DNA of 64,000 nucleotides from NCBI GenBank assembly GCA_030151255.1, contig JASLED010000067.1, forward strand, positions 82,033 through 146,032, read 5' to 3'. Below, in pieces: positions 34,826 to 43,118 of the stretch; position 1 is the first letter of the stretch, and the number at the start of each line of letters is the position of its first letter. This DNA comes from Flavobacterium sp. (GTDB lineage Bacteria; Bacteroidota; Bacteroidia; Flavobacteriales; Flavobacteriaceae). The notes beneath the pieces are model-generated. The model had not been told where the DNA came from. It saw only the letters and a program-made list of their open reading frames with translations, and made no database searches. The position numbers and the translations under genes are program-made.

Positions 34826-36949
34826 CTATAAAATCATTGATAATTGTATTCTTTTCTTGCTTATGTCTATATCAATTACTTTTACTTGTACGTGCTGATG
34901 TAGTTTTATTACTTCGTTTACATCTGAAACAAATCCTTCTTTTAATTGAGAGATATGTACTAAACCGCTTTCTTTGATACCAACATCTACAAAACATCCA
35001 AAATTTGTAATATTATTTACAATTCCGGGTAATAATTGACCAATTTTTAAATCGGTAATTTGCTTTATTTGCGGATCAAACTCAAAAATTTTAGCGTTTT
35101 TTCGTGGATCTAATCCTGGTTTTTCTAATTCTTTTAAAACATCTGTCAATGCAAGAACTCCAATTTCACCAGTAGTATAATTAGCTACGTTTATTTTACT
35201 AATTAATTCTTTGTTTGATATTAAATCTTTAATAGCAATTTTTAAATCTTTTGCCATTTTTTCTACGATTGAATAAGCTTCAGGGTGAACCGCAGAATCG
35301 TCTAAAGGATTAGCTGCATTTTTAATACGTACAAATGCTGCTGCTTGCTGAAAGGCTTTTTCGCCTAATCTTGGCACTTTCTTTAATTCATTTCTATTTT
35401 CGAATGCACCATTTTCTGCGCGATATTGTACAATATTTTCGGCCAATTTTTCGCCAATTCCAGAAACATAACTCAATAATGATTTACTTGCTGTATTCAG
35501 GTTTACTCCAACAGTATTAACGCATTTTATTACCACATTGTCCAATTCCTTTTTTAATAAGGTTTGATCTACATCGTGTTGATATTGCCCCACTCCTATC
35601 GACTTTGGATCAATTTTAACCAATTCGGCTAAAGGATCTGCCAAACGACGGCCAATAGAAACAGCTCCTCTTACTGTAACATCATAATTTGGAAATTCTT
35701 CTCTTGCTAATTTTGAGGCAGAATATACCGATGCGCCAGCTTCGTTTACAATAAAGACTTGAATGGGTTTATCAAAAGCTATTTTTTTGATAAAGAATTC
35801 GGTTTCTCTTGATGCTGTTCCGTTTCCAATTGCAATTGCTTCTATGTTATATGCATTTACCATCGATCGCAATTTTTTCATTGCCATTGCAGTATCTTTT
35901 TGCGGCGCATGAGGAAAAATAGTTTCGTTGTAAAGTAAGTTACTATTTTCGTCTAAACAGACAACTTTACATCCTGATTTGTAACCTGGATCTATAGCTA
36001 AAATTCGCTTTTCGCCTAATGGAGAACCTAACAGTAATTGAGCTAGGTTATCGGCAAAAACTTGAATAGAATTTATGTCGGCTTTTTCTTTAGCTTCGGT
36101 TAATGTTTCGTTAGATAAAGCAGGTTCTAGCAAACGTTTATAACTGTCTGCAATTGCTTTGGTAATTATTTTACCACATTCGCTATTGTTTTTTACGATA
36201 GTTTCTTCAATAAAACGAAGTGCTTCTGTTTTTTCTATAGTTACAGAAAATTTTATAAATCCTTCTTTTTCAGCCCTTAAAATAGCTAGTAATCGGTGAG
36301 CTGGAATTTTAAATGTTGCTTCAGACCAATCAAAATATTGTTCAAATTTTTGTGCTCCCTCCTCCTCTTTTTTAGATTTTATTACTTTTGTTGTAATTAA
36401 AGCTGTGCGGTTAAATTTTCTTCTTAATGATTTTCGAATAAACATATTTTCATTAATCCATTCAGCAATAATATCCGAAGCTCCTTGAATAGCTTCTTCC
36501 TCAGAGTTTACTTTATCATTTATGTATTTTGTAGCAATTGCATCAATATCTTGAGTGTTTTGTGCCATTATTATTTTTGCCAATGGCTCTAATCCATTTT
36601 CTCGGGCTGTATCTGCTTTTGTTTTTCTTGTTTTTTTGAAAGGCAAATACAAATCTTCAATTTCAATTAAATCAAAACTAGCTTCGATTTTATGCTTAAG
36701 TTCTGCTGTAAGTTTTCCTTGCTCTTCAATAGATTTTACTATTGATTCTTTTCTTTTTACAATATTTTCATACAATTCGCTGTATTTAGCTATTTTTTCT
36801 AGTTCAACTTCATCCAAATTTCCTGTGCTATCTTTTCTATATCTAGCAATAAACGGAATTGTGCATCCTTCAGATAAAAGTGTTATAGCTTGTAAAATGT
36901 TTTTTGCTTGAGTAGCAACAGTTTGTTGAATAAACTCTATCAGCGTCAT
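34826..36949 (-). CDS. tex: RNA-binding transcriptional accessory protein Tex
   Basis: A 707-residue Tex/YqgF-type protein. It has an N-terminal helical Tex domain (CTIPFIARYRKDSTGNLDE), a YqgF/RuvC-like domain (ILAIDPGYKSGCKVVCLD, about 318-335), helix-hairpin-helix modules (NTASKSLLSYVSGIGEKLAENIV) and a C-terminal S1 RNA-binding domain (GQLLPGIVNNITNFGCFVDVG). It is known as a nucleic-acid-binding factor affecting transcription; the precise job is unsettled. It is transcribed alone and diverges from the DUF1294 gene. Confidence 0.95.
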   Translation of the reverse strand: MTLIEFIQQTVATQAKNILQAITLLSEGCTIPFIARYRKDSTGNLDEVELEKIAKYSELYENIVKRKESIVKSIEEQGKLTAELKHKIEASFDLIEIEDLYLPFKKTRKTKADTARENGLEPLAKIIMAQNTQDIDAIATKYINDKVNSEEEAIQGASDIIAEWINENMFIRKSLRRKFNRTALITTKVIKSKKEEEGAQKFEQYFDWSEATFKIPAHRLLAILRAEKEGFIKFSVTIEKTEALRFIEETIVKNNSECGKIITKAIADSYKRLLEPALSNETLTEAKEKADINSIQVFADNLAQLLLGSPLGEKRILAIDPGYKSGCKVVCLDENSNLLYNETIFPHAPQKDTAMAMKKLRSMVNAYNIEAIAIGNGTASRETEFFIKKIAFDKPIQVFIVNEAGASVYSASKLAREEFPNYDVTVRGAVSIGRRLADPLAELVKIDPKSIGVGQYQHDVDQTLLKKELDNVVIKCVNTVGVNLNTASKSLLSYVSGIGEKLAENIVQYRAENGAFENRNELKKVPRLGEKAFQQAAAFVRIKNAANPLDDSAVHPEAYSIVEKMAKDLKIAIKDLISNKELISKINVANYTTGEIGVLALTDVLKELEKPGLDPRKNAKIFEFDPQIKQITDLKIGQLLPGIVNNITNFGCFVDVGIKESGLVHISQLKEGFVSDVNEVIKLHQHVQVKVIDIDISKKRIQLSMIL

Positions 36950-36979
36950 AATATATTATTTTAAGAATAGCTAAAATAC

Positions 36980-36987
36980 TACCTTTG
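36980..36987 (+). promoter_or_regulatory. Promoter -7 element of the DUF1294 gene
   Basis: TACCTTTG, 18 nt before the ATG at 37006. Confidence 0.65.
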
Positions 36988-37005
36988 CGCAGATAAATAA
37001 ATGGT

Positions 37006-37269
37006 ATGAAGTTTTTATTGTTCTATCTTTTTGCAATTAATTATATTGCTTACACCCTATTTGTAATAGATAAAGATCGGGCGCTAAAAGGAAAACAGAG
37101 AATAGCAGAAAAGAATTTGCTTACAGCTTGTTTTTTGGGCGGAAGTATTGGCGGATGGTTGGCAATGAGAAATTTGAGACATAAGACTTCTAAACAGAGT
37201 TTTAAAATGAAGTTTTATGCTATTTTGATTATTCAGGTTGTTTTGTTTTTTTCACTTTTTAAGCGATAA
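37006..37269 (+). CDS. DUF1294 family membrane protein
   Basis: An 87-residue protein. It has an N-terminal membrane helix (FLLFYLFAINYIAYTLFVIDKDRA), the family signature GSIGGWLAMRNLRHKTSKQSFK in the middle, and a second helix at the C-terminus (FYAILIIQVVLFFSLF). DUF1294 proteins are small inner-membrane proteins of unknown function. The terminator directly after the stop also serves rpiB. Confidence 0.8.
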   Translation: MKFLLFYLFAINYIAYTLFVIDKDRALKGKQRIAEKNLLTACFLGGSIGGWLAMRNLRHKTSKQSFKMKFYAILIIQVVLFFSLFKR

Positions 37270-37270
37270 A

Positions 37271-37301
37271 AAAAAGGTAATTACCAAAGTAACTACCTTT
37301 T
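37271..37301. terminator. Bidirectional terminator between the DUF1294 gene and rpiB
   Basis: AAAAGGTA / TACCTTTT stem with an internal GGTAATTACC hairpin, between convergent stops. Confidence 0.65.
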
Positions 37302-37306
37302 GTGCG

Positions 37307-37738
37307 TTATGAGCAACTAATTTTGTTTACTCTATTTTGATGTCTACCACCTTCAAATGTAGTGGCTAAAAATGTTTCTACTATTGCTACAGCTTGCTCT
37401 ATTGAAGTAAATCTTGCAGGAATACTAATTATGTTTGCATCATTGTGTTGCTTTGCTAATTCGGCAATTTCTTTTGTCCAACACAATGCACAACGCACTC
37501 CTTGATGTTTATTGGCTGTAATAGCAATTCCGTTACCGCTACCACAAATTACAATTCCAAAATCAACAATTTTATTTTCTACAGCCAACGCTACTTGGTG
37601 TCCAAAATCAGGATAGTCTACAGAATCAAAAGTATCTGTTCCATAATTGATTACTTCGTATCCTTTTGATTCTAAAAATGCAACAATTGCTTGCTTATAA
37701 GCCGGACCAGCGTGGTCATTTCCGATTGCTATTTTCAT
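37307..37738 (-). CDS. rpiB: Ribose-5-phosphate isomerase B
   Basis: Pentose-phosphate enzyme interconverting ribose-5-P and ribulose-5-P; 143 residues. The N-terminal IAIGNDHAGPAYK, the active-site cysteine in VICGSGNGIAITANK (about residues 66-80), and the C-terminal arginine/glycine region GGRHQNRVNKI are typical of the LacAB/RpiB family. It has its own promoter (37766-37773) and shares the terminator with the convergent DUF1294 gene. Confidence 0.95.
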   Translation of the reverse strand: MKIAIGNDHAGPAYKQAIVAFLESKGYEVINYGTDTFDSVDYPDFGHQVALAVENKIVDFGIVICGSGNGIAITANKHQGVRCALCWTKEIAELAKQHNDANIISIPARFTSIEQAVAIVETFLATTFEGGRHQNRVNKISCS

Positions 37739-37765
37739 TATTAGTATGTTGTGTTAGTTATGTAA

Positions 37766-37773
37766 CAAAGGTA
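37766..37773 (-). promoter_or_regulatory. Promoter -7 element of rpiB
   Basis: TACCTTTG on the minus strand, about 28 bp upstream of the ATG. Confidence 0.65.
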
Positions 37774-37825
37774 AAACTTTTGCAATTTATAATCCTAATT
37801 TATCAATTGCTATTTATTTCATTTC

Positions 37826-37833
37826 TATCTTTG
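37826..37833 (+). promoter_or_regulatory. Possible promoter -7 element for rnr
   Basis: TATCTTTG on the plus strand, about 250 nt before the rnr ATG. If used, the transcript has a long untranslated leader. Confidence 0.5.
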
Positions 37834-38085
37834 TATAGATAAAGTTACAGTAGTAAACTATTGTTTTTATCAAAACTCTTCTCCAAACAAAAACGAGTTT
37901 AGCAATGATGCTGAACAATAAAAAAATATTATTTATTTGTGTTTGATTGACATAAAGTATAATAATTTGTCGATAATATCTTAATAATAACACAAAAGTT
38001 TAACTTTATAAGCAAATAATAAATAGTAATTCGTACATTTAAACAACATTCCTTTGTATAAATTCAAAAGGATAAAACATTTGAA
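37834..38085 (+). other. Long leader or spacer upstream of rnr
   Basis: About 250 bp without an ORF. One weak inverted repeat AAACTC...GAGTTT (about 37873-37900) is visible; no riboswitch family was recognised. Confidence 0.4.
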
Positions 38086-40263
38086 ATGGCAAAAAAATTC
38101 AATCATAAAAAGAAAAAACAGTTTGATTTTTCAAATAAAATATTAAGATTTTTAGGGAAAAATTCAACCAAATCTTATAACTACAAACAGATAGCAGGTC
38201 AGTTAGAAATTGTTGATACTCAAGGCAGAAATGAAGTTATAAAAGAATTGAAGTACTTAGTTTCTAAGGCTTTGATAGAAGAAATTGAGATGGGAAAATA
38301 TCGATTTGTACCAAAAGCAAATTATATTGAAGGTAGAATTGATATGACAGGCAGAAAAACAGCTTATTTAGTAAGCGAGTTTTTAGAAGAAGATGCCTTT
38401 ATTTCAACAAATAACTTAAACAAAGCATTGGATGGCGATTTAGTGCGAGCTTATATTTACAATAAACGAAATGGCAAAAAACCAGAGGCAGAAGTTGTAG
38501 AAATTTTAGAACGCAATCGCACACAATTTGTAGGTGTTATTGATATACAAAAAAACTTTGCTTTTGTATCTACGTCAGATCCGAAGATGTATACTGATAT
38601 TTTTGTTCCAAAAGACAAAGTATTGAATGCACAATCTGGAGATGTAGTTCTTGTAGATATGGAAGATTGGCCAGAAAAAGCAGATAGCCCGTTTGGTAGA
38701 GTAGTGAAAGTATTAGGAAAACAAGGCGAACACAATACAGAAATTCATGCAATTTTAGCAGAATATGGATTGCCATTGGAGTTTCCGAAAGAAGTAGATG
38801 ATTTTGCTAATAATCTTGATACATCTATTCAAGAAGCAGAAGTGGCAAAACGTAGAGATATGCGAAATATCCTTACGTTTACAATTGATCCAAAAGATGC
38901 TAAAGATTTTGACGATGCATTATCTTTTCAAGTATTAGAAAACGGAAATTATGAGATCGGTGTTCATATAGCAGACGTTTCTCATTACGTAAAAGAAGGA
39001 ACTATTTTAGATGCAGAAGCTTATCATAGAGCTACTTCGGTTTATTTGGTAGATAGAACTGTACCCATGTTGCCAGAAGTGCTTTCTAATTTTGCATGTT
39101 CATTGCGCCCGAATGAAGATAAATTTACTTTTTCGGCGGTTTTTGAATTAAATAAAAAAGCTGAAATTGTAAATCAATGGTTTGGCAGAACTGTAACACA
39201 TTCTGATCAACGAATGGCTTACGAAGAGGCACAATATATCATTGAAACTACCGATCGTTTTATTCCTGAAACAATTTCTATAACAGGAAAACAACAAGAA
39301 GTAAGTGAAGAAGTAGCACAAGCAGTACTGAAATTAGATGAATTAGCAGTTATTTTAAGAGGCAAAAGAATGAATGCTGGTGCAATATCGTTTGATAAAA
39401 TAGAAGTTAAGTTTAACTTAAACGAAAATAGCGAACCAGTTGGCGTATTTTTTAAAGAAGCAAAAGCAGCCAATCATTTAATTGAAGAATTTATGCTTTT
39501 GGCCAATCGAAAAGTTTCAGAATTTATTGGTAAACAGAAGAAAACGTTTGTTTATCGCGTGCATGATGAACCAGATCAAGACAGATTATTTGGATTACAA
39601 TCCGTAATTTCTCGTTTTGGACATTCGCTTAACTTAAAATCAAAAGAAACCATATCTAAATCGCTAAATCAACTATTAAAAGATGTTCATGGACAGAAAG
39701 AACAAAATTTGGTCGATACTTTGGCAATTCGTTGTATGAGCAAGGCAAGTTATTCTACCAACAACATAGGGCATTATGGCTTGGCATTTGATTATTATTC
39801 TCACTTTACATCACCAATTAGAAGATATCCTGATGTAATGGCACACCGTTTGCTTCAAACTTATTTAGATGGAGGAAATTCTGTAAGTGCCGAAGAATAT
39901 GAAGTAAAATGTAACCATTGTTCTTCTATGGAAAATTTAGCAGCAAACGCAGAGCGAGATAGCATTAAATACATGCAAGTAAAGTATATGCAAGATCAAA
40001 AAGATCAATCTTTCGTAGGTGTTATTTCAGGCGTTACAGAATGGGGAATTTATGTAGAAATTGTGGATAATAAGTGCGAAGGAATGGTGAGAATACGCGA
40101 TATTAGAGAAGATTACTACATTTATGACGAAAAACAATATGCTATGGTAGGCCAGGCAACTGGTAATATTTTACAGTTAGGAGATACAGTAGTTGTATCA
40201 GTCAAAAATGCTGATTTGGTGAAAAAACAATTAGATTTTAATTATATTCAAAAATTAAGTTAA
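38086..40263 (+). CDS. rnr: Ribonuclease R
   Basis: Processive 3'-5' exoribonuclease of the RNB family, 725 residues. A basic N-terminus and winged helix (NSTKSYNYKQIAGQL) lead into cold-shock-type domains. The RNB catalytic centre is FTIDPKDAKDFDDALSF (about residues 264-280), carrying the metal-binding aspartates. The segment HFTSPIRRYPDVMAHR is the other hallmark, and a C-terminal S1 domain starts near VISGVTEWGIYVEI. It is followed 1 bp later by the DUF2807 gene, so the two form an operon. It degrades structured RNA and takes part in RNA quality control. Confidence 0.96.
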   Translation: MAKKFNHKKKKQFDFSNKILRFLGKNSTKSYNYKQIAGQLEIVDTQGRNEVIKELKYLVSKALIEEIEMGKYRFVPKANYIEGRIDMTGRKTAYLVSEFLEEDAFISTNNLNKALDGDLVRAYIYNKRNGKKPEAEVVEILERNRTQFVGVIDIQKNFAFVSTSDPKMYTDIFVPKDKVLNAQSGDVVLVDMEDWPEKADSPFGRVVKVLGKQGEHNTEIHAILAEYGLPLEFPKEVDDFANNLDTSIQEAEVAKRRDMRNILTFTIDPKDAKDFDDALSFQVLENGNYEIGVHIADVSHYVKEGTILDAEAYHRATSVYLVDRTVPMLPEVLSNFACSLRPNEDKFTFSAVFELNKKAEIVNQWFGRTVTHSDQRMAYEEAQYIIETTDRFIPETISITGKQQEVSEEVAQAVLKLDELAVILRGKRMNAGAISFDKIEVKFNLNENSEPVGVFFKEAKAANHLIEEFMLLANRKVSEFIGKQKKTFVYRVHDEPDQDRLFGLQSVISRFGHSLNLKSKETISKSLNQLLKDVHGQKEQNLVDTLAIRCMSKASYSTNNIGHYGLAFDYYSHFTSPIRRYPDVMAHRLLQTYLDGGNSVSAEEYEVKCNHCSSMENLAANAERDSIKYMQVKYMQDQKDQSFVGVISGVTEWGIYVEIVDNKCEGMVRIRDIREDYYIYDEKQYAMVGQATGNILQLGDTVVVSVKNADLVKKQLDFNYIQKLS

Positions 40264-40264
40264 T

Positions 40265-40936
40265 ATGAAAAAAACGGTTTTATTATTTGCAACATTTTTT
40301 TTGGCAATAGGAGCATTTGCGCAAGAAACAAAAACTGTAGGATCATTTCAAAAGCTAAGTGTTTTTGATAAAATAGAAGTTACATTAATTCCTTCAAAAG
40401 AAAATAAAATGGAGGTAAGCGGAAGCAACATCGATAATGTGAATTTTATAAATAAGAATGGTTATTTAAAAATAAAAATGAATACAGCATACAGTTTTCA
40501 GGGTGAAAACACAAAGGTAAAGCTGTATTATGTAGCATTAAATGAAATTGTTGCTGACGAAGGTGCTAAAATTAATAGTAATAGCCCTGTAAAAGCTACG
40601 TCATTGTTGGTAAATGGTAAAGCAGGAGGAAAGGTTAATCTTGAAGTAAAAGTAGATGATTTAACCGTAAGAGCAGCAACTGGAGGAGAAGTTACATTAA
40701 TTGGAAAAGCTACCAAACAAGATGTTTTATCAAATGCTGGAGCTGTTGTACACAATGATAAATTAATTACAAAAGATACAAATGTAACAGTAAATGCAGG
40801 TGGAAAAGCAAATGTAAATGCAACAGAATTAGTTGACGCAAAAACTAGAGCAGGAGGAGAAATAAATGTTTATGGAGATCCGAAAAAAGTAAATGAAAAG
40901 GTAGTGATGGGAGGATCTATCAACTTTATAAAATAA
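40265..40936 (+). CDS. Head-GIN (DUF2807) domain protein, exported
   Basis: A 223-residue protein with a signal peptide (TVLLFATFFLAIGAFAQ). The mature part opens with VGSFQKLSVFDKIEVTLIPSK, characteristic of DUF2807/GIN domains. A right-handed beta-helix-like pattern of short glycine/asparagine turns follows. It starts 1 bp after the rnr stop and depends on the rnr transcript. The role is unknown; in this phylum such proteins are usually periplasmic or on the outer membrane. The link with RNase R is probably only transcriptional. Confidence 0.8.
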   Translation: MKKTVLLFATFFLAIGAFAQETKTVGSFQKLSVFDKIEVTLIPSKENKMEVSGSNIDNVNFINKNGYLKIKMNTAYSFQGENTKVKLYYVALNEIVADEGAKINSNSPVKATSLLVNGKAGGKVNLEVKVDDLTVRAATGGEVTLIGKATKQDVLSNAGAVVHNDKLITKDTNVTVNAGGKANVNATELVDAKTRAGGEINVYGDPKKVNEKVVMGGSINFIK

Positions 40937-40976
40937 AAAGAATTAGACTTTTATTATTTTTTCACATAAAATAATG

Positions 40977-41037
40977 TACCTTGCAGAAGGTAGCTAATAC
41001 AAGTGCCAATATAGATTTTAATATATTGGCATTTTTT
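40977..41037 (+). terminator. Two hairpins between the DUF2807 gene and lysE, the second a terminator
   Basis: TACCTT-GCAG-AAGGTA (40977-40992), then TGCCAATATA / TATATTGGCA (41004-41031) followed by T6. The second has the form of an intrinsic terminator for the rnr operon and ends only 11 bp before the lysE ATG. Confidence 0.65.
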
Positions 41038-41048
41038 AATTGATTTGA

Positions 41049-41747
41049 ATGTTAGATGATTTAATAACAGGGGTTTCTTTAGGTTTTTTCCTAAGTTTTA
41101 TGATTGGACCTGTTTTTTTTATTCTTATAGAAACAAGTATAACAAGAGGATTTAGAGCTGCTTTAGCTTTTGATCTGGGTGTAGTACTTGCAGATGCTGT
41201 TTTTTTTACAATTGCCTTTTTTAGTAGTTTTAGATTAATCAATTCAATTAAAGATGAGCCATCATTGTTTATTTTTGGTGGATTATTGATGATTACTTAT
41301 GGTGTAATTTCGTTTGTAAAGCTCAAAAAAGTTCAGGTAGAAACTATTCAAATAACAAATACAATTGTAAAAAGAGAGTATTTAGGATTGTTTATCAAAG
41401 GTTTTTTAATAAATTTTATAAATGTGGGTGTATTGGGTTTTTGGCTAGCAATTATTATTACGCTAGGCCCAAAAATGGATATGAATACTGAAAGAATGTT
41501 TATATTCTTCACATTTACAATAATAGCTTATTTTATTACAGATGTTTTTAAAATATTGTTAGCTAAGCAATTAAGAAAAAAACTTACACATAAAAATATT
41601 CTAAAAGTAAAAAAAATCAGCAGTATTTTGTTGATTGTTTTTGGGTGTGTAATTTTTTCTAAAGCATTTATCAATACAAAAGACAAAGAATTAAAGCTTC
41701 CTTTATTGAAATTAGAAAGCAAGAATGAGCAGCATTCAGCCCATTAA
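41049..41747 (+). CDS. LysE family translocator
   Basis: A 232-residue inner-membrane protein with about six hydrophobic helices. The N-terminal LITGVSLGFFLSFMIGPVFFILIE is the LysE/RhtB signature with the GP motif, and the middle LFIKGFLINFINVGVLGFWLA is the second repeat. The family exports amino acids such as lysine, arginine or homoserine lactones; the substrate here is unknown. It begins just after a terminator, and no exact promoter was found. Confidence 0.85.
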   Translation: MLDDLITGVSLGFFLSFMIGPVFFILIETSITRGFRAALAFDLGVVLADAVFFTIAFFSSFRLINSIKDEPSLFIFGGLLMITYGVISFVKLKKVQVETIQITNTIVKREYLGLFIKGFLINFINVGVLGFWLAIIITLGPKMDMNTERMFIFFTFTIIAYFITDVFKILLAKQLRKKLTHKNILKVKKISSILLIVFGCVIFSKAFINTKDKELKLPLLKLESKNEQHSAH

Positions 41748-41770
41748 AAGTTGAGGTAACCAGAAATAAA

Positions 41771-41797
41771 AAAAGCGCTATTAATATAGCGCATTAA
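41771..41797 (-). terminator. Terminator of tatA
   Basis: GCGCTAT-TAAT-ATAGCGC, followed by T7 on the minus strand; it lies 22 bp after the tatA stop. Confidence 0.8.
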
Positions 41798-41818
41798 AAC
41801 CTTAGGATTTTCTACAAA

Positions 41819-42040
41819 CTATTCAGTTTTAGAAGACTCGTCTTTTGTAGCTTCTTTTTTAGTAGTTTGGTGAGAAGTATCTTCTCCTTTTGTTGCATCC
41901 TTGAATTCTTTTATACCTGTTCCTAATCCTTTCATTAATTCAGGGATTTTTTTACCTCCGAACAATAAAACGATCAAAACAACTACAACAACTATCTGCC
42001 ATGGACCAACCACGCCTAAAAAAGTATGTAATGCGTTCAT
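41819..42040 (-). CDS. tatA: Twin-arginine translocase subunit TatA/TatE
   Basis: A 73-residue pore-type component of the Tat export system for folded proteins. It has a short N-terminus, one membrane helix (WQIVVVVVLIVLLFGGKKIPEL, about residues 14-35), the FGGKKIPEL hinge, the amphipathic helix and a charged, unstructured tail. tatC is not in the window. It has its own promoter and terminator. Confidence 0.9.
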   Translation of the reverse strand: MNALHTFLGVVGPWQIVVVVVLIVLLFGGKKIPELMKGLGTGIKEFKDATKGEDTSHQTTKKEATKDESSKTE

Positions 42041-42068
42041 ATTATTTAACTTAAAGAATTTGTAGCTA

Positions 42069-42076
42069 CAAATATA
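42069..42076 (-). promoter_or_regulatory. Promoter -7 element of tatA
   Basis: TATATTTG on the minus strand, 28 bp before the tatA ATG. Confidence 0.6.
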
Positions 42077-42206
42077 ACAAGAAAATACGATTACAATGTT
42101 TTAATACTTATATTATTTAACTTTTTGATAGCTAATCTTAACAATGTTGTTGTATTACTAATGTGAATAAAAGCTAAAAATCCAAGAAGTCAATTTTTAT
42201 TATGTT

Positions 42207-42214
42207 TATATTTG
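42207..42214 (+). promoter_or_regulatory. Promoter -7 element of the M23 peptidase gene
   Basis: TATATTTG, 19 bp before the ATG at 42234. It may drive the peptidase, GH3 and DUF6909-like genes and possibly the genes beyond. Confidence 0.6.
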
Positions 42215-42233
42215 TGTATAAAACAATTAAAAT

Positions 42234-43109
42234 ATGTCTGCAAAAGGACCTAATTGGAGGAAGTGGAAGAAAAGACTTCTAGATAAGTATAGAGTTGTTA
42301 TTGTAAATGACAGAACGTTTGAAGATGTTGTATCGTTAAAACTAAACTTGCTAAATGTTGTTGGTGCAATAACTACTTTTGTGTTTTTATTGTTGTTTTC
42401 TAATGTTTTACTCCTAATTCTTACGCCTTTAAAAGAATATATTCCTGGATATTCATCTGCTACTTTAAAAGAAAAATCGGTTCAATTGGCATTGAAGGTA
42501 GATTCTTTGGAAACAGAAATAAAGAAAAATGATTTGTTTGTGCAATCGCTCCAACGTATTTTAAATGGCGATATTGAAATTACAAAAATGAATATGGATT
42601 CCTTAATAAAAACACAGGTTCCATTAAATATAATTGAACACACTGTAGCCAGTGAAAAAGATTTAGAATTACGAGAAAAAGTACGATTAGAAGATAAATA
42701 TAATTTGTTTAATAACGCTGAAGTAAAAGTAAATACTGTGTTTTTTGCTCCAATTGATGGAAAAATTAAACGTAAATACGATCCGAAAATTGCGCATCTA
42801 GGAATTGATTTTTCGGCAGCAAACAATGCAATAGTACAATCTGTTGCAAAAGGAACAGTTGTTTTTGTAGATTGGACAATTATGAATGGTTATACTATTA
42901 TTGTACTGCATGAAGACGGAATAACATCTGTATATAAGCATTTATCATCGCTGAATAAAAGTTTGTACGAAACAGTTCAATCAGGTGATGTGCTAGGTTT
43001 ATACAACGGAAATGATTCAGCAGGAGATCAAGTAAATCAATCTCATTTTCATTTCGAATTGTGGAAAGATAATTATCCTCTTGACGCTACCATGTTTATT
43101 GAGTTTTAA
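42234..43109 (+). CDS. M23 family metallopeptidase (LytM type)
   Basis: A 291-residue cell-wall enzyme anchored by an N-terminal membrane helix (about residues 38-60, VVGAITTFVFLLLFSNVLLLIL), with a coiled-coil stretch at about 75-120. The LytM domain is complete: HLGIDFSA supplies the first His and Asp of the zinc site, and SHFHFELW supplies HxH near the C-terminus. The zinc ligands are therefore intact and it is likely an active peptidoglycan endopeptidase rather than an EnvC-like activator. It is 9 bp before the GH3 gene, so it is an operon member. Confidence 0.9.
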   Translation: MSAKGPNWRKWKKRLLDKYRVVIVNDRTFEDVVSLKLNLLNVVGAITTFVFLLLFSNVLLLILTPLKEYIPGYSSATLKEKSVQLALKVDSLETEIKKNDLFVQSLQRILNGDIEITKMNMDSLIKTQVPLNIIEHTVASEKDLELREKVRLEDKYNLFNNAEVKVNTVFFAPIDGKIKRKYDPKIAHLGIDFSAANNAIVQSVAKGTVVFVDWTIMNGYTIIVLHEDGITSVYKHLSSLNKSLYETVQSGDVLGLYNGNDSAGDQVNQSHFHFELWKDNYPLDATMFIEF

Positions 43110-43118
43110 AAATTAGCT

